Assembly (NCBI GenBank): GCA_017613595.1
Contig: JAGADM010000020.1
Location: 1 to 51,089, forward strand
Direction: 5' to 3'
Length of the DNA stretch: 51,089 bases
From: Lachnospiraceae bacterium
Lineage (GTDB): Bacteria > Bacillota_A > Clostridia > Lachnospirales > Lachnospiraceae
Within the stretch, counting starts at the first letter, position 1. Each line of letters opens with the position of its first letter. Below are positions 22,056 to 30,603 of this stretch, one piece after another. The notes beneath the pieces were generated by a model, which did no database searches, was not told the origin of the DNA, and saw nothing but the letters and a program-made list of their open reading frames with translations. The position numbers were made by a program, and so were the translations under genes.

Positions 22056-24179
22056 ATGAGTATTACGGAACATCCCTGGCAGGAAGCGTTCTTCAGTGAC
22101 GGAACCGAATTGTTCCGGAGTCCTTCCGAGCCGGACTGCAACAGTCTGGTAAAGATAAGGCTCCGCATGCCGAACACGGAAGGTTTCCGGGCATATGTCG
22201 TAACGGACGGACGCCGGATCCCGATGAAAAAAACTGTCACGCATATTCTTTTTACACTCCATGAGGCGGAACTGCTTGTCGGTAGGGAGCGGGTGTCCTA
22301 TCATTTTCTGGTGGAGACGCCGTACGGACCGTACCGTTATGACCCGGACGGGCTCACTGAGTACGATGCAGACGCGGAGAAACCCGTGCAAGAAGACGCG
22401 GAGGGCAGCGCTTCGGAGCCTGCCGAAAGACCTGAGTTCCGCTTTACCCCCGGCTTTCATACGCCGGACTGGGCAAAGGGCGCGGTCATGTATCAGATTT
22501 TCGTGGACCGGTTCGCAGGATTTGATATCGAGAACTCCGTGACCGACCGCGAATACTTCTATATTGACGATTATGTGGGACGCGTCAGTGACTGGAACCG
22601 TTATCCTCAGGCAAGCGACGTGGGCCTTTTCTACGGCGGCGATCTGAAGGGAATTCTGAAGAAACTCGATTATCTTCAGGAACTCGGCGTGGAGGTTTTA
22701 TACCTGAACCCGATCTTCGTTTCGCCTTCCAATCATAAATACGACATTCAGGATTACGACCATGTGGATCCGCACTACGGCGTCATCATAAATGACGATC
22801 CGCGGGTGCTCGCGGAAGGAGACACGGACAACCGTCACGCATACCGCTACATTGCGCGCGTGACCGATCCGGAGAATCTGAAGGCGAGCAACGAGTTCTT
22901 CTCGGAATTCGTGAAGGAAATCCATAAACGCGGGATGAAGATCATCCTCGACGGCGTATTCAACCATTGCGGTTCGTTCAACAAATGGCTGGACCGCGAA
23001 GGAATCTATAAAGACGCGCCCGGATTTGCCCCGGGAGCTTATCAGTCCGCGGACAGCCCGTATCGCGACTATTTCTCGTTCCGTGAGGACGCTTGGCCGG
23101 AAAATGCGACGTACGAGGGCTGGTGGGGGCATGCGACGCTCCCGAAGCTCAATTACGAGAAATCGCCCGAACTGTGCGATGAGATTCTGCGGATCGCGCG
23201 CAAATGGGTATCGGAACCGTACGGAATCGACGGGTGGCGTCTCGATGTCGGTGCGGACCTCGGACACAGCCCGGAGTTTAACCACCGGTTCTGGAAGGAA
23301 TTCCGCAGGCACGTGAAAGCCGCCAACCGCGACGCGATCATCCTCGCCGAGCATTACGGAGATCCCGAGGCATGGCTTCGCGGCGACGAATGGGACACGG
23401 TCATGAACTACGACGCGTTCATGGAGCCCGTGACCTGGTTCTTAACCGGCATGGAGAAGCACAGCGACGCGTATTCCGAGGAACTGCTGAATAACGATAC
23501 TGCATTTGTCGAAACGATGCACAGAAACATGCGCAAATTCGAGAGCGGTTCGCTGTATACGGCCATGAACGAGCTGTCGAACCATGACCATTCGCGGTTC
23601 CTTACGAGAACCAACCGCACGGTCGGAAGAACCGCGGTATCAGGACCGGAGGCCGCAGGAGAAGGCGTAAGCCGTCCCGTTATGCGGGAAGCGGTTATGA
23701 TGCAGATGACGTGGCCCGGCGCACCGACCGTCTATTACGGAGATGAAGCGGGGCAGGTCGGCTGGACCGATCCCGACAACCGCCGTACCTACCCGTGGGG
23801 ACACGAAGACCGGGAGATGCTCGGATTCCACAAGGAAATGATCCGGATCCATAAGATCTATCCCGCGCTTCGGAATGGTTCGCTGATGATGCTGAAGACG
23901 GAACCCGGCGTACTCTGTTACAGCCGGTTCGACGCGGAGTCGGCATTTGTCATCGTGATCAACAATAATCCCGAGGACCGCGAGGTGGAGATTCCGGTAT
24001 GGAAGTGCGGCTTCTCGGACGATCATAAGCTGGTGCGTATCATGAAGACCGACCGGGCGGGATACTGGCCCGACGCGGTTATCATTTTCCCGAAGGACGG
24101 AATGTTCACCGTACGCCTTTCCGCGGAAAGCGGCGTGATTTTCAAGAACCTGAAAAATGATGAGGCCGATCTGCAGTAA
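22056..24179 (+). CDS. GH13 alpha-glucan hydrolase (neopullulanase/cyclomaltodextrinase-like)
   Basis: The 707-residue enzyme has an N-terminal immunoglobulin-like glycan-binding region (about residues 1-135), the GH13 barrel from VMYQIFVDRF, and a C-terminal beta domain. The conserved regions are intact: region I DGVFNH (D299-H304), region II GWRLDVG with nucleophile D397, region III acid/base E432 (LAEHYG), and region IV NHDHSR with D511. There is no signal peptide, so it acts in the cytosol on imported maltodextrins or stored glycogen. The N-terminal domain and the long insert after the first barrel strand fit the neopullulanase/cyclomaltodextrinase group. Bond specificity is not certain. 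It has its own promoter. Confidence 0.92.
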   Translation: MSITEHPWQEAFFSDGTELFRSPSEPDCNSLVKIRLRMPNTEGFRAYVVTDGRRIPMKKTVTHILFTLHEAELLVGRERVSYHFLVETPYGPYRYDPDGLTEYDADAEKPVQEDAEGSASEPAERPEFRFTPGFHTPDWAKGAVMYQIFVDRFAGFDIENSVTDREYFYIDDYVGRVSDWNRYPQASDVGLFYGGDLKGILKKLDYLQELGVEVLYLNPIFVSPSNHKYDIQDYDHVDPHYGVIINDDPRVLAEGDTDNRHAYRYIARVTDPENLKASNEFFSEFVKEIHKRGMKIILDGVFNHCGSFNKWLDREGIYKDAPGFAPGAYQSADSPYRDYFSFREDAWPENATYEGWWGHATLPKLNYEKSPELCDEILRIARKWVSEPYGIDGWRLDVGADLGHSPEFNHRFWKEFRRHVKAANRDAIILAEHYGDPEAWLRGDEWDTVMNYDAFMEPVTWFLTGMEKHSDAYSEELLNNDTAFVETMHRNMRKFESGSLYTAMNELSNHDHSRFLTRTNRTVGRTAVSGPEAAGEGVSRPVMREAVMMQMTWPGAPTVYYGDEAGQVGWTDPDNRRTYPWGHEDREMLGFHKEMIRIHKIYPALRNGSLMMLKTEPGVLCYSRFDAESAFVIVINNNPEDREVEIPVWKCGFSDDHKLVRIMKTDRAGYWPDAVIIFPKDGMFTVRLSAESGVIFKNLKNDEADLQ

Positions 24180-24200
24180 AACCCATATGGGGAGAAGAGG

Positions 24201-24229
24201 TTGCATTCACGGCCGGAATCGATTACAAT
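24201..24229 (+). promoter_or_regulatory. Sigma-A promoter of the ABC exporter unit
   Basis: TTGCAT (24201-24206), 17-base spacer, TACAAT (24224-24229). The next gene is the 35-codon microprotein; the unit ends at the terminator at 29118-29172. Confidence 0.78.
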
Positions 24230-24292
24230 AGAAATGTGCGTGCCGCCCCGCGAGGAGCCGGCATAGGTTATTTTCGGAAACGGAGGTTTCTC

Positions 24293-24400
24293 ATGAATTT
24301 CTTTAACAAAAAGAATCAGGTAATGATCGTTCGTATTATCGGCATTCTGCTTGTCGTAGCGATGATCGTTGCTCTTTTTGCCGCCATGGTAGCAAGATAG
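24293..24400 (+). CDS. 35-residue membrane microprotein ahead of ABC exporter
   Basis: An ATG at 24293 with CGGAGG 6 bases upstream opens a 35-codon frame ending in TAG at 24398-24400. The product has a basic N-terminus (MNFFNKKNQ) and one membrane segment (residues 11-34, rich in Ile, Val, Leu, Ala and Met). The stop lies 8 bases before the ABC ATPase start, inside a unit with its own promoter upstream. Ribosome site, spacing and a clean membrane helix make it a credible gene. It may be a small subunit of the transporter; no family is recognised. Confidence 0.7.
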   Translation: MNFFNKKNQVMIVRIIGILLVVAMIVALFAAMVAR

Positions 24401-24408
24401 GATAAACA

Positions 24409-25083
24409 ATGATTGAAGTCGAACATATTGCAAAGCGATACGGAAAGAAAGAAGTCCTGAAGGATATCTGTTTTACGGCAAAGCAGGGTGAATGCGTAGC
24501 CATTGCCGGTGCGAACGGATGCGGAAAGTCGACGTTACTGTCGATCCTTGCAGGGACACTGCGCCCCGACGGCGGGGATTTCCGTGCATTCGGGCATAAT
24601 ATGTTCCGCGAACCGAAGGAACGGGAGCGGATCATCGGTTATGTGCCGCAGGAGAATCCGCTGATCCCCGAGCTGACCGCGCGGGACAATCTGCGTCTCT
24701 GGTACTGCGACAGCCCGTATGACATGGATACCGAGCTCGAGAAGGGCGTTCTTGCGATGCTCGGAATCGGGGATTTCATCAATGTCAAGGTTTCCAATAT
24801 GTCCGGCGGAATGAAGAAAAGACTCAGTATCGGCTGCTCCGTGGCAATGGATCCGCCGGTATTGATCATGGACGAGCCGAGTGCGGCGCTGGACCTTTTA
24901 TGTAAGGCCAGCATCCGTAACTACATGGCCGAATACAAGAAGCGGAACGGGATCATTTTAATCACGACGCATGACGAGCAGGAGCTCGATCTGTGCGACC
25001 GTATCCTGATCATGAGACAGGGAGTGCTCGAAGAGGAGGATCCTTCGCTTCGCGGAGACGCTCTGCTTCAGAAGATCATGTAA
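24409..25083 (+). CDS. ABC transporter ATP-binding protein (first exporter)
   Basis: The 224-residue protein is the nucleotide-binding subunit of an ABC-2 type exporter. Walker A is GANGCGKST (residues 34-42), the signature is MSGGMKKRL, Walker B is VLIMDEPSAALD and the switch His lies in TTHDEQE. It is short for the class, with no C-terminal regulatory domain. The genes after it encode a single-pass protein and two permeases, so a heterodimeric permease pair with two copies of this ATPase is likely. Confidence 0.92.
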   Translation: MIEVEHIAKRYGKKEVLKDICFTAKQGECVAIAGANGCGKSTLLSILAGTLRPDGGDFRAFGHNMFREPKERERIIGYVPQENPLIPELTARDNLRLWYCDSPYDMDTELEKGVLAMLGIGDFINVKVSNMSGGMKKRLSIGCSVAMDPPVLIMDEPSAALDLLCKASIRNYMAEYKKRNGIILITTHDEQELDLCDRILIMRQGVLEEEDPSLRGDALLQKIM

Positions 25084-25093
25084 AGGAGCGAAC

Positions 25094-26671
25094 ATGCAGG
25101 AATTTGTCCCGCGGCCGCCCTTTGATGAGAACGGACGGGCCGTATACGAAGGACAACTAAAGAAGAAACATACAACCCCGCTTTATTGGATCATTCCGGC
25201 GGGGCTTCTTGTCATTGTAGCCGTTATCATTCTGGTCATCGCTTTCCGTCCGAAGGAGCCGGAATCGTTCTGCCGTAAGGCGCTGAAGGATGCCGTTACG
25301 GACAGCTTCGGAGGCGGCGATCCGATGATGAAGGAACTGAAGATAGATACGCTTCGGAAAATGTTCGAGAGCCGGAACTTTTCCGTCAGCACGTATGTGA
25401 ACGTCCAGTCGCTGGAAGCACCGGAGGGGACGGGAGTCTATGAGCTTCTCGGACAATTCGGCTGGGAACCGGAGGATGTGCCGAAGGGAATCGGTCTTTC
25501 GGTCGGCGTGGAATCGAAGAAGGACGAAGGGTTCCAGGCAAGAATCGGAATCGCTCTCTCGACGCTTCAGATAACGATACTAAGACTGTTCGGAAACAGC
25601 GAGCGCATGACCGTTACGGCGCCGCGTCTGTTAGACGGCGGAGTCGGTTTCTCCTATCGGGAACTGTTAGATTGCTGGTATGATAACGCAGGCTGGAAAC
25701 TTCTCGATGAGGACACCCGCGAGAAGACAAAGGAGACGGTCCGGAACGTTATCGACAAGTACCGTATTGCCGGTCTCGTGTCGCTATTTGTAGACGGGAA
25801 TTCCCCGTTAAAGTATTTCGGAGAGGGATATGACGCGGCAATCGATACGCTGCTTTCGAAGATTCATTTTGAGGAGGCGAAGAACGCTTCCGGCCGCCGC
25901 GTGCAGGAGAAATTCCACGTGGGCGGCGAGTATCTGCTGTGCTACGGGTATAACGGCACATTTGGCGCCGAAGAGATCTGCAAGCGGATCCGTGCGGTAA
26001 CCGGACTGAAGAAGGAAGACTTCGATGTCGTGGAAGGTTCGGAAACCATTGAGGCGAAGCTCTATATAACAAGGCGCGGCGAGCTGATTTTCGCGGAATT
26101 TGAAACCGAACTGTCCGTACTCGGACGAGTTGTGCCGCTTACACTGAAATACGAGGCGAGCGGTACGGATGACCCGCAGGACCATTTTACGCTGACGCTG
26201 AATACCATTGTCGGTGAGAAGGCAGTTTCGGTCGCTGTCACAAAGAATTCGGCTAAGAACGCCTACGGCGTCCGTTCCCAGTGGGACGGCGGCCTGACAA
26301 TCGGAGAGAAATCTTACGGGATTACGATCCAGAGCAATTACACGCCGGACGACGAAATCCTTACGATTGCCGCTAAGACGTTCATGGACGGTTCGATGGT
26401 CGGCGGACTGGAGGCCGAGGCAAAGGTTACGCCGGATGCGGAATATGAGATGAATTTCCGCAAACTGAAGATATGGGATACCTACACCGGAACAACATTC
26501 AACCTGACCTGGAAGTTTACGGTTGCGGCGAAGGAAGATTCTTTCTCCGCGGCGGAACCCGCCAAGGTACGGGATCTGATCCGGATGAATGAAGAAGAAT
26601 GGAACGCTCTTTACGAAGAAATCAAGGAGAGCGTGGAACAATACCTGAATTATCTGTCGGATCTGTTATGA
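25094..26671 (+). CDS. 525-residue single-pass extracytoplasmic protein within ABC unit
   Basis: I do not recognise a family. After a cytosolic stretch of about 30 residues (Pro-rich, MQEFVPRPPFDENG) comes one strong membrane segment (about residues 32-51, IIPAGLLVIVAVIILVIAF) and then some 470 residues outside, largely beta-rich with repeated amphipathic strands (KLYITRRGELIFAEFET, LTLNTIVGEKAVSVAVTKN). It is placed between the ABC ATPase (10 bases away) and the first permease (25 bases away), so it probably works with the transporter, perhaps as a periplasm-side adaptor or the exported product's receptor; this is inference. The overall layout recalls anchored surface proteins that use a lipid-binding fold. 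Confidence 0.75.
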   Translation: MQEFVPRPPFDENGRAVYEGQLKKKHTTPLYWIIPAGLLVIVAVIILVIAFRPKEPESFCRKALKDAVTDSFGGGDPMMKELKIDTLRKMFESRNFSVSTYVNVQSLEAPEGTGVYELLGQFGWEPEDVPKGIGLSVGVESKKDEGFQARIGIALSTLQITILRLFGNSERMTVTAPRLLDGGVGFSYRELLDCWYDNAGWKLLDEDTREKTKETVRNVIDKYRIAGLVSLFVDGNSPLKYFGEGYDAAIDTLLSKIHFEEAKNASGRRVQEKFHVGGEYLLCYGYNGTFGAEEICKRIRAVTGLKKEDFDVVEGSETIEAKLYITRRGELIFAEFETELSVLGRVVPLTLKYEASGTDDPQDHFTLTLNTIVGEKAVSVAVTKNSAKNAYGVRSQWDGGLTIGEKSYGITIQSNYTPDDEILTIAAKTFMDGSMVGGLEAEAKVTPDAEYEMNFRKLKIWDTYTGTTFNLTWKFTVAAKEDSFSAAEPAKVRDLIRMNEEEWNALYEEIKESVEQYLNYLSDLL

Positions 26672-26696
26672 CAGGATACCAGACGGGAGAGATACG

Positions 26697-27947
26697 ATGA
26701 AACTGACCGGGACGCTGATCCGCATGGAAGAAAAGCGAACGCTCAAGATTCTGCCGCAGTACATACTCGGGGTAGTGCTTTTGACTGCCCTGATCGGCGC
26801 TGTGGTGGCTTTCTGCGCCCTGGCGACCGACCGTAACGTGGCCGAGCAGGATATGGATGTCGCGCTTGTCATGAATGATAACGATTTCCTGCGTACCTTC
26901 GGTATGGATGTTCTGGAATCCTCATCGAGTGTCAGCGCGCTCTGCACCTTTATTGAGACCGATGAGGAGGATGCCATGAAGGGGCTTGAAAGCGGCCGGT
27001 ACTCGGGCGTCGTTCTGTTCCCGGATCATTTCGTCGGGAATTCCTTAAGCGGTAAGGAAGACCTGCAGGCGCAGATGTACCTGCCGAAGATCGACGGATT
27101 CAGCAACCGCCTGATCGCGGGGATCGCGCAGATCGCGGGCGGACTCCTCGGCCGTACCGAGGTCGGAATCTATACGGCGGTAGCGGTGGCTTCCGCGGCG
27201 GAAAATGCCACGGAATATGATATCGGCCGTGTGGAATACGATGTGCAGAACCTGTATTTTGATTACTTTATGGCACGTGAGGATTTCTACTCCAAGGATT
27301 CCGCGTCCGGAACCGGAAACCAGACGGTTGTGCAGTACTATGTCTGTGCGGCCATCGTGCTTCTTCTGCTGCTCGGAGGCATCAGCTGCGGACCTCTCTT
27401 AAAGGGCGATCCGATCGCGTTTGAGAAGCAGCTTGCCCTGCACCGGATCGGAACCGCCAAGCTTCTGTTGATTCGTTATCTTGCCGTTCTGAGCCTGTTC
27501 GGCATATTGTATGTTCTTATGTTCGGAGGCTTTCTCACATGGTTCGCGGTGCATCCGGAGAGCTTCCAGAATCTGCTTGATCTGTCGAGTTACGAGGAAA
27601 TCGGATACTGGTTCCTCGCGGGACTTCCGGTGCTTCTTCCGGCGGCGGCCATCGTTGTATTTGTCTACTCATTCGCGGCCAACCAGATCGGCGGAATTCT
27701 GCTTTTATTCATCCTTGTCATGGTTATGGGATATGCGTCGGGACTTCTGGCTCCGGCAGCGTTCCTGCCCGCGAAGATACGAGTAATCGGCGCTTATCTG
27801 CCGACTGCGCGCATGCTGAACGTCATGAAGAACGGAATGACGCATGCCGTGGACTTTAAGCTTCTCGGCATGGTTCTGATCGAGGCGTCGGCCATTGTCG
27901 GCGCGGCGGTTTACATCTCCTGTGAGAAGAGGAGGTGGGCGGAATGA
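26697..27947 (+). CDS. ABC-2 type permease, first subunit
   Basis: The 416-residue protein has one N-terminal membrane segment (about residues 23-42), a roughly 170-residue extracytoplasmic domain, and five or six C-terminal membrane segments beginning near residue 220, the usual layout of ABC-2 permeases with a large outer loop. The Gly/Pro-rich segment (GISCGPLLKGD) and the cytosolic loop VAFEKQ-like stretch (DPIAFEKQLALHRIG) lie where coupling helices contact the ATPase. The next permease overlaps it by 4 bases (ATGA). Confidence 0.85.
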   Translation: MKLTGTLIRMEEKRTLKILPQYILGVVLLTALIGAVVAFCALATDRNVAEQDMDVALVMNDNDFLRTFGMDVLESSSSVSALCTFIETDEEDAMKGLESGRYSGVVLFPDHFVGNSLSGKEDLQAQMYLPKIDGFSNRLIAGIAQIAGGLLGRTEVGIYTAVAVASAAENATEYDIGRVEYDVQNLYFDYFMAREDFYSKDSASGTGNQTVVQYYVCAAIVLLLLLGGISCGPLLKGDPIAFEKQLALHRIGTAKLLLIRYLAVLSLFGILYVLMFGGFLTWFAVHPESFQNLLDLSSYEEIGYWFLAGLPVLLPAAAIVVFVYSFAANQIGGILLLFILVMVMGYASGLLAPAAFLPAKIRVIGAYLPTARMLNVMKNGMTHAVDFKLLGMVLIEASAIVGAAVYISCEKRRWAE

Positions 27948-29098
27948 AGCGGATGGCTATGTGGCTTCTTTTAATGACCAAACGATTGATGAAGAAGCCG
28001 TCCTTTGTCATTATTCTTGTTCTGCTACCGCTGATTCTGATCATGTACCGGTTCATAATCCGGCAGGACAGCGGAACGCTTCGGGCGTGTCTCTACGTTC
28101 CGGAGGGAAGCGACACCTTTGCGTGGGCGGTTGCGGAAGGACTTGTGAAGGATGATTCGACGGCGGTGTTCTATCTTGCGCCGACAGAGGATGACCTTTA
28201 CAGCGACGTTATTGCCGGAAGGGCCGAGGTCGGATATGTCTTTCCGAAGGATCTCAATCAGAGGCTTCTAAAGCAGAACTGGAGCGGAGCCGTAAAGATG
28301 GTTGTTTCCGATACGAGCCAGTTTGCGGCCTTTGTGAATGAAATCGTGACCGTCGAACTGTTCAAGCAGATGTCCGAAGATCTGCTTGCGGATTATCTGA
28401 TGAACCGGAGCGGACTCGAGTTTAATGAGGAGGAACTCCGTGCCTATATCCGCGAGAACCTGAGCAGACAGGATGAGCGCGGAGACGTTATCGAGCTTCA
28501 CTACAGAGATTTTTATACCAATGAGGAGGTCGAAACGGAAGCGGTTTTCGAGGAGAACTACCTGACCAAGCCGATCCGCGGAACGGTTGCCCTCTTCGTT
28601 ATGTTGGCCGGCTTCGCGGGACTTGTATTCTGGTTCCAGGACAACGCCGAAGGCCGCTTCAAAGTCATGAGTTATGAGAAACGTCCGGTGATCAATTACG
28701 GATCGCTGCTTCTCCCGACGCTTCTTGCGGGCACCGTCGGACTCGTCTGCATCCTGATCGCGGGACTCAGCATCAATATATTCGCGGAAATCGGATTGAT
28801 GCTTCTTTACTGCATATTTGTTACGGGTGTTTGTGAACTTCTACGGATGCTTGTTCCTTCGGTTAACGCGATCTGTGCGGTCATTCCGATCTTTGCCATC
28901 GCGAGCTATCTGTGCTGCCCGATTATCTTAGACCTGAAGAAGACCGTGCCGGTTGTTGTGTATCTTCGGAAAATACTGCCGCCGGATTACTATCTGCAGG
29001 CCTATAACGGCACTCCGGCCTGGGTTCTTGCGGCAGCCGCCGGTGTTGTGACGCTTGTCGCGGCGGCGATGGAGCTGCTCGGTGCGAGAAGGGCATAG
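27944..29098 (+). CDS. ABC-2 type permease, second subunit
   Basis: The 384-residue protein has the same layout as the first permease: an N-terminal membrane segment (about residues 15-33), a soluble outer domain of about 180 residues, then a cluster of membrane segments from about residue 210. The start at 27944 was chosen over a GTG at 27935 because GGAGGTG lies 6 bases before the ATG and the ATGA overlap with the upstream stop is typical of coupled permease pairs. A strong terminator follows 19 bases after the stop. The two permeases likely form a heterodimer. Substrate unknown; peptide or lipid export is possible. Confidence 0.85.
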   Translation: MKRMAMWLLLMTKRLMKKPSFVIILVLLPLILIMYRFIIRQDSGTLRACLYVPEGSDTFAWAVAEGLVKDDSTAVFYLAPTEDDLYSDVIAGRAEVGYVFPKDLNQRLLKQNWSGAVKMVVSDTSQFAAFVNEIVTVELFKQMSEDLLADYLMNRSGLEFNEEELRAYIRENLSRQDERGDVIELHYRDFYTNEEVETEAVFEENYLTKPIRGTVALFVMLAGFAGLVFWFQDNAEGRFKVMSYEKRPVINYGSLLLPTLLAGTVGLVCILIAGLSINIFAEIGLMLLYCIFVTGVCELLRMLVPSVNAICAVIPIFAIASYLCCPIILDLKKTVPVVVYLRKILPPDYYLQAYNGTPAWVLAAAAGVVTLVAAAMELLGARRA

Positions 29099-29117
29099 AA
29101 GAATAAAGAATTGAAAA

Positions 29118-29172
29118 ATCCCTCCGGATGTCTGACTGCCGCGCGGCAGATGGCATTCGGAGGGATCCTGTT
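29118..29172. terminator. Terminator between the ABC unit and a convergent gene
   Basis: ATCCCTCCGGATG (29118-29130) pairs with CATTCGGAGGGAT (29153-29165), with an inner CTGCC/GGCAG stem, followed by CCTGTTTTTT. A T5 run on the other side makes it work for the minus-strand gene as well. Confidence 0.88.
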
Positions 29173-29180
29173 TTTTCAGA

Positions 29181-29750
29181 TTATCTTTTTGAAATGTAAT
29201 TCAGCATGCGGCTGACATCGTCTCCCGACATCCCCGCAATGCAGAAAAGCATAACGCCGTTCTTATTGATCCTGCATGCATAGAAATTTATGTACATCGA
29301 GACATCTCCGGAGTCGACCTGCATCGGAAGACATTTGTACTTCCTTCCCGCTATCGTAACCTCCTTATAATCGTTTGTTGTAAGGTTGTATCCGTATGCA
29401 GTGCTTGCAAAACCGGAAATGACGGTGGACCGGATCGTATCGAGTCCCCGGTCAACGGAGGACTCGCCGCTTATGGAGCAGATGCCGAAGATTTCGCTGC
29501 CGCCCGGGTTTGTGTAATAGCGGGAAGTCTGCGGTCCCGTATTCTTCTCATGATCAATCTTGTAATCGGACGGAAGCGTCACTTTGACACCGGCCCATTC
29601 GTTGATATAGGTATTGCCGTCATAGGTTCCTTTGCTGTACTTGGAGTGCTTCAGCTGCATCGCGATAAATACGCCGGCTGCCGCAAGACCGATAAGGATC
29701 AGCACGATGATGAAGATGTTGACTTCACTGCGGTTCCTTCTTTCGTTCAT
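29181..29750 (-). CDS. Membrane-anchored protein of unknown function, paralogue A
   Basis: The 189-residue protein has a short basic N-terminus (MNERRNRSE), one membrane anchor (about residues 11-31), then a small extracytoplasmic domain that starts KGTYDGNTYINEWAGVKVTLPSDY. The pattern G-x-Y-x-N-x-WA-x-VK-V-T-x-P recurs in the next gene on the same strand and in many anchored proteins of Lachnospiraceae, with a fold I would compare to the PsbP/MOG1 type. The function of this domain is not known. It carries its own promoter and shares the terminator at 29118. Confidence 0.78.
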   Translation of the reverse strand: MNERRNRSEVNIFIIVLILIGLAAAGVFIAMQLKHSKYSKGTYDGNTYINEWAGVKVTLPSDYKIDHEKNTGPQTSRYYTNPGGSEIFGICSISGESSVDRGLDTIRSTVISGFASTAYGYNLTTNDYKEVTIAGRKYKCLPMQVDSGDVSMYINFYACRINKNGVMLFCIAGMSGDDVSRMLNYISKR

Positions 29751-29801
29751 TTCGTTCTCCTCTCATTCCCCACTGTAATAAAACGCTGTATGAACATCTT
29801 T

Positions 29802-29830
29802 ATTTTGCAGGGAAAAGAAAGCTTTGTCAA
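29802..29830 (-). promoter_or_regulatory. Sigma-A promoter of paralogue A
   Basis: On the minus strand TTGACA (29825-29830) and CAAAAT (29802-29807) are 17 bases apart. The -35 is perfect, the -10 is weaker. Confidence 0.65.
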
Positions 29831-29835
29831 GCATA

Positions 29836-29869
29836 AGAAAACACCCCGGCCGTCTGCGTCCGGGGTGTT
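29836..29869 (-). terminator. Terminator of paralogue B
   Basis: AACACCCCGG (29840-29849) and CCGGGGTGTT (29860-29869) form a perfect 10-bp stem. On the minus strand it runs into TTTTC. It lies 14 bases after the stop of the gene at 29884-30429 and right before the promoter of paralogue A. Confidence 0.88.
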
Positions 29870-29883
29870 ATGTGTTCATCGGA

Positions 29884-30429
29884 TCAATATCTTTGAATAT
29901 GGTAAATGAGCGAGTCAATCTCCGAAGGAGTGGTGCCCATCGCGAAGAAGGCAATGACGCCGTTTCCATGTACTTTACGTGCATAGATATTGATATACAT
30001 GCGTACATTGCCGGCAGACATCTCAATCTTTACGCATTTGTACTTTTCACCGGCAATCATCTGGGTGGTGGGATCCTTGACGGTCACTCCTACGCCGGCA
30101 TAATTAACACTGCCTAAGGCTTTCTTTACTTCTTCAATACCGCCGTCAACGTCGGTATCCGTATCGGTTGTTCCGATTCCCAAAGCGTTGCTGCCCTTGA
30201 TGAAATAATGGAATTTATAACCGCCTTCGGTTTTGGTCTCGGCAGAGTACCCTTCCGGAGCGGTAATCTTTACCTTGGCCCATTTATTCGTATAGGTTCC
30301 GTTCTCAAGCGTGCCGGGATCGTACTTTCTCGATTGGAAGAAAAAGAATGCTCCGACACCGATTCCGATAAGCGCAAGAACGACAATCACCGCAACAACC
30401 GCTGAACCTCTGTTTTTCCTTCTGTCCAT
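29884..30429 (-). CDS. Membrane-anchored protein of unknown function, paralogue B
   Basis: This 181-residue protein has a basic N-terminus (MDRRKNRGS), a membrane anchor (about residues 10-31) and an extracytoplasmic domain beginning PGTLENGTYTNKWAKVKITAPEGY, directly comparable with paralogue A. Both end in a similar short helix (SEIDSLIYHIQRY here, DVSRMLNYISKR there). The start has AAGGGGGA upstream. Each copy has its own promoter and terminator, so they can be expressed independently despite lying in tandem. Function unknown. Confidence 0.78.
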   Translation of the reverse strand: MDRRKNRGSAVVAVIVVLALIGIGVGAFFFFQSRKYDPGTLENGTYTNKWAKVKITAPEGYSAETKTEGGYKFHYFIKGSNALGIGTTDTDTDVDGGIEEVKKALGSVNYAGVGVTVKDPTTQMIAGEKYKCVKIEMSAGNVRMYINIYARKVHGNGVIAFFAMGTTPSEIDSLIYHIQRY

Positions 30430-30461
30430 GGATGAAATCCCCCTTTTTGGTTTATGGTTTT

Positions 30462-30490
30462 ATTATCGTGGGAAACGCTTTTATTGTCAA
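30462..30490 (-). promoter_or_regulatory. Sigma-A promoter of paralogue B
   Basis: On the minus strand perfect TTGACA (30485-30490), 17-base spacer, GATAAT (30462-30467). It is divergent from the promoter at 30513. Confidence 0.85.
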
Positions 30491-30512
30491 GGTTTTTTCA
30501 AAAATCTGGAAC

Positions 30513-30542
30513 TTGATACTTGCGCGGAAAATGTGATATAAT
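30513..30542 (+). promoter_or_regulatory. Sigma-A promoter of the AIR-synthase-like gene and following run
   Basis: TTGATA (30513-30518), 18-base spacer, perfect TATAAT (30537-30542). The -35 boxes of this promoter and the divergent one are only 22 bases apart, so one regulator could touch both. Confidence 0.82.
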
Positions 30543-30603
30543 AAAGCGAATATGGGGTCTTGTTTCCTTTTGCGGAAACAGCCGGTAACGGACGGAGGTC
30601 GGA

